Positions 36,619 through 46,453 are shown, numbered from the stretch's first letter. The stretch: 64,000 nucleotides of DNA from Hyphomonadaceae bacterium (GCA_021731815.1 JAKFWO010000029.1:1-64000), one strand, 5' to 3'. Program-made: numbers and translations. Notes: generated by a model from the sequence alone, not told the origin.

Positions 36619-39600
36619 ATGGAACAGCATGCGCGAAGCGGGTTCGTTCATCTGCGCGCCCGATCGCCTTATTCATTACTGGAAGGCGCTATCAAGATAC
36701 CGGATCTGGTGAAACTTGCCCAAAAACACCGGATGCCGGCTGTGGGGCTTGCCGATTCCGACAATCTGTTCGGCGCGCTGGAATTTGCCGAGGCAATGCG
36801 CGCGGCCGCATTGCAACCGATCATGGGCATGACCCTTTCGCTGCTGATTCCGCGCGATGGTGCCGGTGCCCGCCCGATGCGCGCGCCGATCGTGCTTTTG
36901 GCGCAGAACGAGGCGGGCTGGCTTCGGCTGATGGATTTGGCCTCGCGTCTCTATCTCGATGAGGTCGCAGCGGAATCGAGGGCGCTTGGCCTGTCGCATC
37001 TTGAAGGTGATAATGATGGCCTGATCGCCTTGTCCGGTGGCTATGACGGCCCGCTCGACCAGATCTTTCGCGCCGGGAAGCCGGCACCGGCACAGCGTCT
37101 CGCCCGGACACTCGGCGAGCGATTCCCGGGCCGGTTCTATATCGAAATTCAGCGGCATGGCCGGCCCGAACAGGTTGCGACCGAACCATCGCTGCTCGAT
37201 TTGGCCGATGAATTCGATTTGCCGATCGTTGCGACCCACGAACCATTCTTTGCCGATCGCAGCCAATACGCAGCCCATGACGCATTGATGTGTATTTCCA
37301 CCGGCACATATCTTTCGCAGCCGGACCGAAGGCGGGTCACGCCCGAGCATTATTTCAAGTCGGGCGAAGAGATGGAACGCCTGTTCGCCGATTTGCCCGA
37401 GGCCCTGGACGCAAGTTTGGAGATCGCCCGAAGATGTGCGTGTGCGCCGCGCGCGCGAGCGCCAATTCTTCCGCATTTTCCACATGAATCCGGAACCGAC
37501 GAAGCCGAAACCTTGCGGCGGTTCGCGCGAGACGGGCTGAAAAAACGACTGGCGAGCGTGACGCTTGCCGCACCGGAATCCGACTATTGGAAACGGTTGG
37601 ATCACGAGATCGAAGTGATCATCGGGATGAAATTCCCCGGTTATTTCCTGATCGTCGCCGATTTTATTCAATGGGCGAAAGCCCAGGGCATTCCGGTGGG
37701 GCCGGGCCGCGGCTCGGGTGCGGGATCGCTGGCGGCATGGGCTTTGTCGATCACCGATCTCGACCCCCTGCGCTTTGGGCTGTTTTTCGAACGGTTTCTC
37801 AATCCCGAACGCATTTCGATGCCCGATTTCGACGTCGATTTCTGTCAGGATCGCCGGAGTGAAGTCATCGCCTATGTTCAGGAAAAATACGGGCGCGACC
37901 GGGTGGCGCAGATTATCACCTTTGGCTCGCTGCAGGCACGCGCGGTCGTGCGTGATGTCGGACGGGTGATGGAAATTCCCTTTCCGGTCGTGGATTCATT
38001 GGCAAAACTTGTTCCCCAAAATCCGACGAAGCCCATCAGCCTGCAAGCAGCGCTGGAAATGGAGCCGAGGTTACGGGAGATCAGGGCGGGGAATCCCGAG
38101 CTGGCGGCCTTGTTGGGGATCGCGCTGCAATTGGAGGGGCTGTACCGCAACGCCTCGACCCATGCCGCAGGCCTCGTCATTGCCGACCGGGCCCTCGACC
38201 AGATCACGCCGCTCTACCGTGATCCGCGCGCCCAATTGCCGGCAACACAATATAACATGAAATGGGTGGAGCCGGCAGGTCTCGTCAAATTCGACTTCCT
38301 TGGATTGAAGACCCTGACGGTCATCGATCGGGCGTGCAAATTCCTGGCACAACGCGGCGTACAGGTGGATTTCAGCGCCGGCGATTACAGCGATACCAAA
38401 GCCTATGCATTGATGGCGTCGGGAAACACGCTCGGCGTGTTTCAGTTGGAAAGCCAGGGCATGCGCGACACCTTGCGCAAGGTCAGGCCCGATTGCTTCG
38501 AAGATATTATCGCACTGATCTCACTCTATCGTCCCGGGCCGATGGAAAATATCGACCAATATGTCGAGGCCAAGTTCGGGAGACAGCAGGCCAATTATTT
38601 GCATCCATTGCTCGAGCCGGTTCTCAAGGAAACCCATGGCGTGGTCGTTTACCAGGAACAGGTGATGCAGATCGCCCAGATCCTGTCGGGCTACAGCCTC
38701 GGAGAAGCCGATTTGCTGCGCCGGGCGATGGGCAAGAAGAAGCAGGAAGAAATGGACCGCCTGAAACCGCGATTCGTGGCTGGCGCGATCGAGCGTGGTG
38801 TAGATTCCGGCCAGGCCGGGGAAATATATGATCTGGTTGCGAAATTCGCCGGCTACGGCTTCAACAAATCCCACGCCGCCGCTTATGCAGCGATCGCCTA
38901 TCAGACGGCATTTTTAAAGGCCAATTTCCCTGTGGAATTCATTGCCGCTTCAATGAGTCTCGAACTTGATGACACCGACAAGCTTGCAGCCTTTCATCAG
39001 GAAGCCATGCGGCTCGGGATCAAGGTCTCTGCACCCGATATCAACCGCTCCGAGGCCGATTTTTCGGTGACCGATGGCAGGATTGTCTATGCCCTGGGGG
39101 CGGTGAGGAATGTCGGCCTCGCGGCGATGGAGTCCCTCATTGTCGAGCGCCGGCAGAATGGACATTTCACCGGAACCGACGATTTTGCCGGGCGGGTTGA
39201 TCCAAAATCCCTCAACAGGCGCGCTTTTGAAAATCTGGCGCGGGCAGGTGCATTTGATGAATTGGCCGGGTCGCGGCGGGCGGCATTTGAAGCCGCCGAT
39301 CAGGTGATCGCGCTCGCCCAGCGCGCCGCGCAAGACCGCGAAACAGCCCAGATCGGGCTTTTTCCGCCCGAAAAGTCCAAAGCGGGCAAAAGGAAGATCG
39401 TTCCGGAATGGTCGATGCAGGAGCGACTCGACCATGAATTCGCCAGTATCGGGTTCTATCTGTCAGGGCATCCGCTGACTGATTTCCTCAGCGGCCGCAA
39501 GCGCAATTTGTTTACGTCTTCCCGCTCCATGCGCGAAGGACATCGCGGGGAGGGACATTACCGCATGGCCGGGGTTGTCCTCCGCAAGAGTGAAAAAATG

Positions 39601-40074
39601 TCGCAGAAGGGCGGGCGATTTGCCTTTGTCACATTCTCCGATCCCGAAGGAGAATTCGAGGCAACCCTGATGCCGGAAGCCCTCGCCCAATTCCGGGCTC
39701 TTGTGGAGCCGGGACGAATGCTGGCGCTCAAGGTTCGCGTCCGAAGAAACGGAGACGAAACCCGGCTATCGGTCGATGAGGTTGAGGAGATTCAGGAATT
39801 TCTGAAATCCCATGAACGCTCGGATGGGATGCGCGTGGTCATGAAGGAAGGCGCAAATCCGACGGAATTGCGATCGGTGCTGGTGCCGGTAGACGAGGTC
39901 GCGACAAAATCACGGGGAGAAAAAGCAGGACGATCCGGTTTTCTTGAACTCGTGCTCAATCTCGTCGATGGGCGACAGGTTACCTTCCGGGGGCGCGCAG
40001 CCCTGGGGTCCGTCACGGCGGCCCAGGAATTATTACGGCGCATGCCCGGAATTGTCCAGGTGGAGGAATTGTGA
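36619..40074 (+). CDS. dnaE: DNA polymerase III subunit alpha
   Basis: This 1151-residue replicative polymerase has an N-terminal PHP domain (FVHLRARSPYSLLEGA), catalytic aspartates in PDFDVDF (about residue 405), GPGRGSGAGSL and the fingers region. A helix-hairpin-helix part and an OB-fold near the C-terminus (RMAGVVLRKSEKMSQKGGRFAFVTFSD, part) follow. N-terminus and length fit DnaE1, not the SOS-induced DnaE2. The ATG at 36619 has GGGGAAAG upstream. rpsB and tsf follow on the same strand. Downstream neighbours and context fit an essential housekeeping gene. Confidence 0.95.
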   Translation: MEQHARSGFVHLRARSPYSLLEGAIKIPDLVKLAQKHRMPAVGLADSDNLFGALEFAEAMRAAALQPIMGMTLSLLIPRDGAGARPMRAPIVLLAQNEAGWLRLMDLASRLYLDEVAAESRALGLSHLEGDNDGLIALSGGYDGPLDQIFRAGKPAPAQRLARTLGERFPGRFYIEIQRHGRPEQVATEPSLLDLADEFDLPIVATHEPFFADRSQYAAHDALMCISTGTYLSQPDRRRVTPEHYFKSGEEMERLFADLPEALDASLEIARRCACAPRARAPILPHFPHESGTDEAETLRRFARDGLKKRLASVTLAAPESDYWKRLDHEIEVIIGMKFPGYFLIVADFIQWAKAQGIPVGPGRGSGAGSLAAWALSITDLDPLRFGLFFERFLNPERISMPDFDVDFCQDRRSEVIAYVQEKYGRDRVAQIITFGSLQARAVVRDVGRVMEIPFPVVDSLAKLVPQNPTKPISLQAALEMEPRLREIRAGNPELAALLGIALQLEGLYRNASTHAAGLVIADRALDQITPLYRDPRAQLPATQYNMKWVEPAGLVKFDFLGLKTLTVIDRACKFLAQRGVQVDFSAGDYSDTKAYALMASGNTLGVFQLESQGMRDTLRKVRPDCFEDIIALISLYRPGPMENIDQYVEAKFGRQQANYLHPLLEPVLKETHGVVVYQEQVMQIAQILSGYSLGEADLLRRAMGKKKQEEMDRLKPRFVAGAIERGVDSGQAGEIYDLVAKFAGYGFNKSHAAAYAAIAYQTAFLKANFPVEFIAASMSLELDDTDKLAAFHQEAMRLGIKVSAPDINRSEADFSVTDGRIVYALGAVRNVGLAAMESLIVERRQNGHFTGTDDFAGRVDPKSLNRRAFENLARAGAFDELAGSRRAAFEAADQVIALAQRAAQDRETAQIGLFPPEKSKAGKRKIVPEWSMQERLDHEFASIGFYLSGHPLTDFLSGRKRNLFTSSRSMREGHRGEGHYRMAGVVLRKSEKMSQKGGRFAFVTFSDPEGEFEATLMPEALAQFRALVEPGRMLALKVRVRRNGDETRLSVDEVEEIQEFLKSHERSDGMRVVMKEGANPTELRSVLVPVDEVATKSRGEKAGRSGFLELVLNLVDGRQVTFRGRAALGSVTAAQELLRRMPGIVQVEEL

Positions 40075-40157
40075 TGCAACGGCACCCGACCGCCAGAATT
40101 GCGCCCCGGTCCGGCGCGCGAACGGCCGCGGACGCAATCTCAAAGGGTGATTGGTGC

Positions 40158-40186
40158 TTGCTTTTGGCCGGGCCAGCTGGTATCGC
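40158..40186 (+). promoter_or_regulatory. Candidate rpsB promoter
   Basis: TTGCTT and TATCGC are spaced by 17 bp, about 110 bp before rpsB. The CTTG-type -35 is common in Alphaproteobacteria but the -10 is weak. Confidence 0.3.
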
Positions 40187-40297
40187 GCCCAAATCTCGCA
40201 CGCAGGCAGTCCGGACGGGACGCGACATCGCGTTTCCGGCCGACCGGCGTTTCCGTTTTCACTGAAACTCGCCTGCGGAGGCCAGCCGGAGAACACA

Positions 40298-41134
40298 ATG
40301 GCTTTACCCGAATTTTCCATGCGCCAATTACTGGAAGCGGGCGCGCATTTTGGACACCAGACCCATCGCTGGAATCCAAAAATGGACCGCTTCATTTTTG
40401 GTGTTCGTTCGAATATTCATATTCTGGACCTGTCCCAGACCGTGCCGTTGCTGCATCAGGCATTGGTGAAAATTCGCCAGACCGCAGCCAATGGCGGTCG
40501 GGTATTGTTTGTCGGCACCAAGCGCCAGGCGAGCGATGCCATTGCAGCGGCCGCCAAACGCTGCGCGCAATATTACGTGAATCACCGTTGGCTGGGCGGC
40601 ACGCTGACCAATTGGCAAACCATTTCCAATTCCATTCAGCGATTGCGGGATCTCGACGATATTCTGGCCGGTGGCGAGGGTACTGCGCGCCGTACCAAGA
40701 AGGAATTGCTCAACCTCACCCGCGAGCGAGACAAGCTCGAGCGTTCGCTGGGCGGGATCAGCCGCATGGGCGGTACACCGGATCTGATCTTCGTGATCGA
40801 TACGAACAAGGAATCGATTGCGATCAAGGAAGCGCGCAAATTGGGGATTCCAATCGTCGCGATCATTGACAGCAATTGCGATCCGGATGAGGTGGATTTC
40901 CCTATCCCCGCCAATGACGATGCTGCCCGCGCCATCGCGTTATATTGCGATTTGATCGCGGACGCGGTGCTGGATGGCATGGCCGATGGTCAAGGCGCGT
41001 TGGGTATTGATCTGGGTGCATCGGAAGCGCCCGTCGAACCGGCGCTGATGCGCGCGGACGCGGATGAAATCCTGCCCGCAGCCCTCTCTCCCGCGGACGA
41101 GACATTGGCCGGTCAAATGGGGTCCACCACCTGA
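40298..41134 (+). CDS. rpsB: 30S ribosomal protein S2
   Basis: This 278-residue S2 protein begins [20 protein letters not shown], then RWNPKM and the [11 protein letters not shown] block that contacts 16S rRNA. It is about 30 residues longer than the Escherichia coli protein through an acidic, Ala/Pro-rich tail. The ATG follows GGAG 7 nt upstream. tsf follows, in the usual rpsB-tsf pair, although with a wide 315-bp gap. Confidence 0.97.
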   Translation: MALPEFSMRQLLEAGAHFGHQTHRWNPKMDRFIFGVRSNIHILDLSQTVPLLHQALVKIRQTAANGGRVLFVGTKRQASDAIAAAAKRCAQYYVNHRWLGGTLTNWQTISNSIQRLRDLDDILAGGEGTARRTKKELLNLTRERDKLERSLGGISRMGGTPDLIFVIDTNKESIAIKEARKLGIPIVAIIDSNCDPDEVDFPIPANDDAARAIALYCDLIADAVLDGMADGQGALGIDLGASEAPVEPALMRADADEILPAALSPADETLAGQMGSTT

Positions 41135-41449
41135 TTGTGGAAGCGGGGCCCGCTGGGTCCCGGTCTGCGAACGCTGGCAAAAGACGCCCGCGCATCGGTA
41201 TCGTCTCGCACCGGCTTCGCCGCAATGACTGGCGATATCGGGGGGTGGATCCTGAGAATTCTGGCATCCGACTGCTCCGGATCGGGGCAAGCCGGGGGTG
41301 TGGGGCCAGGGCTGTCCGATCCGTCGGCGGTCGCTCGCCTGATAGCCGGTCCGAAGTAGCTGGTCCTGAGTGGCTGGTCCTGAGTGGATGGTCGAGATCG
41401 TTGGAAAAGTTGAATTCAGGGCTTCGGCTCAAACACTGTGGAGTATGAA
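41135..41449 (+). other. rpsB-tsf intergenic region
   Basis: No gene is visible. The 315-bp gap contains a 14-bp tandem duplication near its end and no recognised regulatory fold. It is longer than the usual rpsB-tsf spacer. Confidence 0.5.
41357..41396. repeat. 14-bp tandem duplication upstream of tsf
   Basis: Units TAGCTGGTCCTGAG and TGGCTGGTCCTGAG are adjacent and followed by a degenerate third copy. Confidence 0.85.
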
Positions 41450-42397
41450 ATGGTCGAGATTTCCGCCGCTTTGGTGAAGGAATTGCGCGAGCGCACCGGC
41501 GCGGGGATGATGGATTGCAAAAAAGCGCTGTCCGAAAATGGCGGCGACATCCAGGAAGCCATGGACTGGCTGCGCAAAAAGGGATTGTCGAAGGCCGAGA
41601 AGAAGGCCGGCCGCGCCGCCAGCGAAGGCCTGGTCGCCTTTTCAACTGCGGTCTCGGGCGAGGGCATGACCGGGGCGCTTATCGAACTCAATTCCGAGAC
41701 CGATTTCGTTGCCCGAAACGACCAGTTTCAGTCATTGGCGCGCGAGGCGTCCGGGCTCGCTCTGGCGGCACGCGGGGATGTCGAGGCCGCCCTTTCAGCC
41801 CGTGCAGGCGACGGGGTGTTGCGCGATGCAATCACCCATCTGGTTGCCACGATCGGGGAAAATATGGCACTGCGCCGCGCGGCTTTTCTCGAGGCCAAAC
41901 CGGGCGTTGTGGCCGCCTATATGCACAGTGCGATCGGCGATGGGCTGGGTCGGCTCGGCGTGATGGTTGCGCTGGAATCGACCGGCGACAAGGCCAGCCT
42001 TCTGGAAATTGGTCGCCAGATCGCGATGCAGGTTGCCGCCGGTTCGCCCGCAATTCCCCAATCGGTACGGGTCGAGGAGCTTGACCCCGCTTTGGTGGCG
42101 CGTGAACGCGAAATCCTGTCCGAACAGGCATCGGGTTCCGGCAAGCCCGCGGCGGTCATTGAAAAAATGGTCGAAGGCCGCTTGCGCAAATATTATGAGG
42201 AAGTGGTCCTGCTGAAACAACCCTTCATCCGTGATCCTGACAAAACGGTTGAGGCCGCGCTCAAGGATTACGAAACCCGGGCTGGCGCACCGATCAAGGT
42301 GCTTGGCTTCGTTCGCTTTGCTCTGGGTGAAGGGGTTGAAAAGAAGGTGGATGATTTCGCCGCAGAAGTTGCCGCGTTGACGGGTCAGGGACAATAA
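41450..42397 (+). CDS. tsf: Elongation factor Ts
   Basis: EF-Ts exchanges GDP for GTP on EF-Tu. The N-terminal UBA-like domain ([21 protein letters not shown]) and the [13 protein letters not shown] core are diagnostic. Length is 315 residues. The ATG at 41450 has GGAG 6 nt upstream; an ATG-free in-frame codon four residues earlier is unlikely to be used. pyrH and frr, the common downstream genes, are missing here. Confidence 0.96.
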   Translation: MVEISAALVKELRERTGAGMMDCKKALSENGGDIQEAMDWLRKKGLSKAEKKAGRAASEGLVAFSTAVSGEGMTGALIELNSETDFVARNDQFQSLAREASGLALAARGDVEAALSARAGDGVLRDAITHLVATIGENMALRRAAFLEAKPGVVAAYMHSAIGDGLGRLGVMVALESTGDKASLLEIGRQIAMQVAAGSPAIPQSVRVEELDPALVAREREILSEQASGSGKPAAVIEKMVEGRLRKYYEEVVLLKQPFIRDPDKTVEAALKDYETRAGAPIKVLGFVRFALGEGVEKKVDDFAAEVAALTGQGQ

Positions 42398-42439
42398 AGC
42401 TGGTTTGGTAACAGAGCTCCGCGTGTCCCCGGGCGAGGC

Positions 42440-42457
42440 CCCGGATCAATATCCGGG
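42440..42457 (+). terminator. Hairpin after tsf
   Basis: CCCGGAT and ATCCGGG form a perfect 7-bp stem with a CAAT loop, followed by the T-rich ATTGATTGCTTGT. It is the best terminator candidate in the window and lies about 40 nt past the tsf stop. Confidence 0.5.
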
Positions 42458-42617
42458 ATTGATTGCTTGTCGGGGCCGCTGATGATTCCACCTGACGCCA
42501 GACCGCATCGGAAAGGCCGGGTTCTTATGTCAGGGCCGAATCCAGATCAAACGGATCCCGGTTGATCGGGAAACGTTGCAAATGTCGTCATCGGCGTATC
42601 CAGGAATCGTGACGATC

Positions 42618-43346
42618 ATGGAAGCGAAATATGATCGGATCGGCGTCAATTACTCAGCCCTTCGGCTGCCCGACAAGCGCATTGCGTCGGTCCTGGAAAG
42701 CGTCCTTGGCGCGGCACAAACCGTACTGAATGTCGGCGCAGGGACCGGTTCCTATGAGCCTGTAAACCGATCTGTGACGGCGGTCGAGCCGTCGGCAGAA
42801 ATGATACATCGACGCCCCCCGGGGGCCGCCCCCGTCATTCGGGCTCGGGCAGAAAGTCTTCCGTTCGAGGATGGCATCTTCGACGCATCCATGGCGATCC
42901 TGACGGTTCACCACTGGACCGACAAGGAAGCAGGTCTCAGAGAAATGCGCCGTGTGACTCGTGGCCCGGTGATATTGCTGACCTTTGATCCGGCGTCCCG
43001 ACCGTGGCTGACGGATTATCTTCCAGAACTGGCGACACTCGATGATGCGATCATGCCCGCGATGGCTGATTATGAACGCTGGATGGGGCCTGTGCAGGTG
43101 ATGCCGGTTCCAATCCCGCATGATTGCAGCGATGGCTTTCTTTACGCTTATTGGCGGCGACCTGCGGCATATCTCGATCCCTTTATCCGATCCGGTATCT
43201 CGTCGTTTTGGGCAATCCGCGATATAGAAGCCGGATTGCAACGGCTGAGAGGCGATCTCGAAACGGGGGCGTGGGAGCGATTCTATCCCGAACTGCGCGC
43301 ATTGACCGAATATGATGCCGGGTATCGCATGGTTGTGGCCAGTTGA
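42618..43346 (+). CDS. Class I SAM-dependent methyltransferase
   Basis: This protein of about 242 residues has SAM-binding motif I (VLNVGAGTGSYEP), an acidic end of strand 2 (VTAVEPSAEMI), and the FDASMAILTVHHWTDKEAGL region typical of Methyltransf_11 enzymes. The substrate is unknown. In-frame starts at 42609 (GTG, after AGGA) and 42618 (ATG) are both possible. It follows tsf where pyrH is usual, and is followed by a dispersed repeat and mucR. The gene looks somewhat less GC-rich at third positions than its neighbours by eye, so acquisition by transfer is possible. Confidence 0.82.
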   Translation: MEAKYDRIGVNYSALRLPDKRIASVLESVLGAAQTVLNVGAGTGSYEPVNRSVTAVEPSAEMIHRRPPGAAPVIRARAESLPFEDGIFDASMAILTVHHWTDKEAGLREMRRVTRGPVILLTFDPASRPWLTDYLPELATLDDAIMPAMADYERWMGPVQVMPVPIPHDCSDGFLYAYWRRPAAYLDPFIRSGISSFWAIRDIEAGLQRLRGDLETGAWERFYPELRALTEYDAGYRMVVAS

Positions 43347-43433
43347 TGGCGGCCACCAAAGCTGAGAACCGCTTTCTGGTTGCGCCCGAAACCAGAAGTC
43401 TGAAAACTGGTGCAGCTCCGTCGCCCGAGAGCC

Positions 43434-43541
43434 TTTTCAAAGAAATTCGAGCCGAATTTCATAATAGAGAATATTCAAACTCAATAATTTAGAGCGCGTT
43501 CGGACGAAAACCGCAGTCCACTTTTTCTGAACGCGCTCTGA
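43434..43541. repeat. Dispersed 108-bp palindromic repeat, copy A
   Basis: This copy aligns over its full length with the copy at 52805. The last 50 bp form a palindrome with arms AGAGCGCGTTC and GAACGCGCTCT around a conserved centre (TCCACTTTTTC). The first 57 bp are AT-rich and less conserved. It lies in the non-coding gap between the methyltransferase and mucR genes, which are convergent. Confidence 0.88.
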
Positions 43542-43668
43542 TGGCTCCTGACCGGCCACATTCATGTCAGGCTTCAGTCCGCACTGCCGGGTCGGCGGTC
43601 AGGTTATTCGAGATCCCATTATTCCTGAATCTCCAGCTTCTGAATCCCCGTCTTGACACCACCCGCGT

Positions 43669-44181
43669 CTATTTCTTGCCCGGCTTGTTCTGGCCCGGCT
43701 TGTTTGGGCCGGGCTTGTTCTGGCCCGGCTTGTTTGGTTTGTCGCGCCGTGATGGCTCCGCTTCCGCGGCTTCCGTCGCAGCCGGGATCGTTCTGTTACC
43801 GCGCCCCAGACCAATGGACTTTGCAAGTTCCGATCGCCGGCGGGCGTAATTGGGCGCGACCATCGGATAATTGGGAGGAAGCTTCCATTTCTTCCGGTAA
43901 TCATCCGGGGTCATATTATATTGCGACATCAAATGCCGCTTCAATGACTGAAAGCGAAGTCCGTCCTCAAGGCAGATGAGATAATCATCGGTTACGGATT
44001 TCCGGACCGGTGTGGCGGGATGCGGGTCGGGGGTCGCGACACTCCCTTTCGAAATATCCTCCAGCGTTCCGAAGACGCGCTCGATCAGGGCCGGAAGCTC
44101 CGAGGCCGCGATTCCATTTTTCTCGACAAAATAAGCAGTGACCTCGGCGGTCATCTCCAGAAGTTCCAAGCGTGAAGACAT
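43669..44181 (-). CDS. mucR: MucR/Ros family transcriptional regulator
   Basis: This 170-residue regulator has the conserved MucR core (DDYLICLEDG, then LKRHLMSQYNMTPDDYRKKW). The classical C2H2 zinc ligands are incomplete: C70 is kept, but the second Cys is D73, and after H83 the second His position is Tyr/Asn. Variants lacking full zinc ligands are known in some Alphaproteobacteria. The C-terminus ends in four NKPG(Q/P/K) units from 15-bp tandem repeats. MucR proteins are H-NS-like global repressors of AT-rich promoters, and they control polysaccharide, motility and cell-cycle genes. The ATG at 44181 has no clear ribosome site. Confidence 0.9.
   Translation of the reverse strand: MSSRLELLEMTAEVTAYFVEKNGIAASELPALIERVFGTLEDISKGSVATPDPHPATPVRKSVTDDYLICLEDGLRFQSLKRHLMSQYNMTPDDYRKKWKLPPNYPMVAPNYARRRSELAKSIGLGRGNRTIPAATEAAEAEPSRRDKPNKPGQNKPGPNKPGQNKPGKK
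43679..43738 (-). repeat. Four tandem 15-bp units in the mucR 3' end
   Basis: Four 15-bp units encode NKPGQ, NKPGP, NKPGQ and NKPGK (read from the C-terminal coding strand). They form a basic, flexible tail. Confidence 0.92.
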
Positions 44182-44449
44182 ATGAAAAACCAAAAATCTG
44201 ATGCGTGTGCATGGAGATGGATATAGCTTCCGCAGGTGAAATCAAGCCCGCAATAGCATTGACACGCGCGGAGACCTGATCGTGGCAGGTTGATCTGCGG
44301 CTTCACGTCTCAAGGGCCAAGAATTGGAATGAAATGCGCTCCGAACGCTCCAAAATCAGTGGGCTTTCAGGAAATCACAGTCCTTTCCAAATGATCAGAT
44401 CGCGGAAAGCGCGTGCCTTGGCCTGACTTCAGGTCGATTTCGGGAATCG
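44182..44449. other. Gap between mucR start and the PLP-enzyme 3' end
   Basis: This 268-bp stretch shows no gene. It should hold the mucR promoter. It is AT-rich close to the mucR start, as expected of a MucR-autoregulated site, but no promoter with good spacing was found. Confidence 0.4.
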
Positions 44450-45637
44450 TCACGCTGCTTCAAATGTCGCGAATGCCTGCTCAAGGTCGGAGATCAGGTC
44501 AGCCACATCCTCAATGCCCACCGAAAGCCGCAAGAGATCGGGCGGGGCGATCGGATTGGCGGTCTCGACGCTGGCACGGTGCTCGATCAGCGTTTCCACG
44601 CCACCGATCGATGTGGCGCGCTGAATGAGGCGAACTCCACCCGCGAGCCGCAGGGCGCGCTGTCGCCCGTCCTCAGTGTCACCTTGCCGGAGCCGGAAGC
44701 TCAACACAGAACCAAAGCCGCCACGCATCTGGCGCGCCGCAATGTCGTGGCCGGGATGGTCGGGCAGGCCGGGCCAGAGAACCCGGGCGACTTCCGCGCG
44801 CGTGATCAGAAATTCCGCGACGCGCGCGGCATTCACGCACGCACGCTCCACCCGCAAGGCCAAAGTGCGCATGCCGCGAACCAACAACCACGCCTCGAAC
44901 GCGCCCAATTGAGCCCCGCCAATCACGCGCGCATGGGTGACTTCTTCCCACAGGCGCGCATTGGGGGCTGGAACCAGGGCTCCGGCCAGGACATCCGAAT
45001 GACCGTTCAGGCCCTTGGTGGCCGAGTGAAAGACGTAATCCGCCCCCAGTTCCAGCGGGCGGGTGAGAATGGGCGTCGCCATTGAGGAATCAACCACCAG
45101 TTCGGCACCATGCCGGTGTGCGATCGCGGCGGCTTCAGCAATGTCCAGGATCTGCAACAGTGGATTGGCCGGTGTTTCGATAAAGATGAGATTCGGCCGA
45201 AAGGCTTCTGCCTGGGCCGCGAGGTCCCCCGGCCTGTCAGGGTCGAAGAAATGGGCGCTGAGACTGCCGCGCCCATGTTCATGCCGCAGGAACACCAGGG
45301 TCTGATAATAGCCGGCATTTTGTGCAAGGATGCGCGCCCCGGGCCCGCCGGCACGAAACAGCGCCGTGATCGCCGCCATGCCCGACGCAAAGACCCGGGC
45401 CTCCGATGCCCCCTCAAGCGCCGCGATCACGGCTTCGGCCTCGGCAAGATTGGGAGAATGATCGCGCGCATAGACCCGGCCGTCAAACAATTCCTGATCC
45501 GGATGGCGCAGAAAGGTGGTCGAGGGCTGGATCGCCGGCATGACCCCTCCGGTCCGCCGGTCATGGGTGCCCGCCGCCTGGGCGGCAATCGTGGCTGGGT
45601 GAAAAGCGGGGGGTGCAAAGCGGGGATTGTCGGGCAT
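44450..45637 (-). CDS. Cys/Met-metabolism PLP-dependent enzyme (cystathionine lyase/synthase family)
   Basis: This 395-residue fold-type I PLP enzyme has the Schiff-base Lys in SATKGLNGHSDV, the VDSSMATPILTRPLELGADYV stretch (part), and SVGIEDVADLISDLEQAF at the C-terminus. The N-terminal TIAAQAAGTHDRRTGGVMPAIQPSTTF is typical of cystathionine gamma-synthase, beta-lyase and methionine gamma-lyase, which cannot be told apart here. It would act in sulfur amino acid metabolism. The ATG at 45637 has a poor ribosome site. It is divergent from an unknown gene. Confidence 0.85.
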   Translation of the reverse strand: MPDNPRFAPPAFHPATIAAQAAGTHDRRTGGVMPAIQPSTTFLRHPDQELFDGRVYARDHSPNLAEAEAVIAALEGASEARVFASGMAAITALFRAGGPGARILAQNAGYYQTLVFLRHEHGRGSLSAHFFDPDRPGDLAAQAEAFRPNLIFIETPANPLLQILDIAEAAAIAHRHGAELVVDSSMATPILTRPLELGADYVFHSATKGLNGHSDVLAGALVPAPNARLWEEVTHARVIGGAQLGAFEAWLLVRGMRTLALRVERACVNAARVAEFLITRAEVARVLWPGLPDHPGHDIAARQMRGGFGSVLSFRLRQGDTEDGRQRALRLAGGVRLIQRATSIGGVETLIEHRASVETANPIAPPDLLRLSVGIEDVADLISDLEQAFATFEAA

Positions 45638-45827
45638 GGCCAAGCAAAACCGGTTTCCCCGACAAAGACAAGCCGCCCCAGCGCCTCCAGATAAAAGGGT
45701 CAATCTGAAAGATAATTCATCCGCGCGTCACGTACCGGTCATTCGAAGCGCGACGTAGTTGCCGCGCGCCTGGTGAAGTGAGGCAGAACCAGTCGCGCAA
45801 TTTCTTATCAGACACGGGAGAAAATAT

Positions 45828-46376
45828 ATGTTGTTTCAGGCCTTGATCATGGCTGCGGCCCTTTCGGAACCCGCGCCGCCGCCTTCCGCTCCGCCGTTTC
45901 CGCCATCCCCCGGTTTCGTCCTGAACGGCGTTCAGGAAATGACCTTGAGCTTTGATGAAAAAGGCAAGAAGCGCGAAATCGTCATCAGGATGCATGGTGG
46001 CGATGCGCCGGCGGATGTCCTGGTCGATGGCAAGGCGGTCAAGGATGTCGAGCTCCGCTTCAGCGCCGACCGGGTGAGCCTGTTGCCCCGCGGACCGTCC
46101 TTCACCTGGGCCCATGATGGGTCGGGTAATGGCGCAATCCGGCTCCATGTCGAGCGCGCGCTGGAACTGGCGGAAAAAGACAGGGACTCCGCCGGGAAAC
46201 CAAGGGTCGAGGTTTTCCGTTTCGACAGCAGAGAGGGACAAAGCGAGGGCCCGGAACGGTCCTGCGTGGACAGCGGCAACGAAATCGTCTGCACCATCAA
46301 GAAGCCCGGTCTGCCCGGCCTGACCGCCGCTCCGCAAGCGCCCGCGGCACCAAAGCCGCCCGAAGCGCCGAAATAA
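45828..46376 (+). CDS. Unknown protein, possibly exported
   Basis: This is a 182-residue protein with a clear GGGAG ribosome site. It has a short hydrophobic N-terminus (MLFQALIMAAAL) followed by a Pro-rich stretch, then a beta-rich part (MTLSFDEKGKKREIVIRMHG, part) and a single pair of Cys (SCVDSGNEIVC) that could form a disulfide. The C-terminus is Pro/Ala/Lys rich. Nothing in it matches a family I know. It stands between a divergent PLP enzyme and a methyltransferase. Export is a guess from the N-terminus and the Cys pair. Confidence 0.65.
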   Translation: MLFQALIMAAALSEPAPPPSAPPFPPSPGFVLNGVQEMTLSFDEKGKKREIVIRMHGGDAPADVLVDGKAVKDVELRFSADRVSLLPRGPSFTWAHDGSGNGAIRLHVERALELAEKDRDSAGKPRVEVFRFDSREGQSEGPERSCVDSGNEIVCTIKKPGLPGLTAAPQAPAAPKPPEAPK

Positions 46377-46453
46377 CCTGGAAATCTCTCCCCGTGATTG
46401 GCACCCCCGCCGGTTCCGCCATAAGCTGGACCGGAACCGGCGGGGGACAAGCG

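Noticed and set aside
36619-40074. Calling this gene dnaE2 because of the upstream SOS-like motif
   Set aside because: The N-terminal PHP sequence, length and C-terminal OB region fit DnaE1, and no imuA or imuB genes are adjacent.
42398-44449. A mobile element around the methyltransferase and mucR
   Set aside because: No transposase, integrase, terminal inverted repeats or target-site duplications were seen. Only the dispersed repeat is present.
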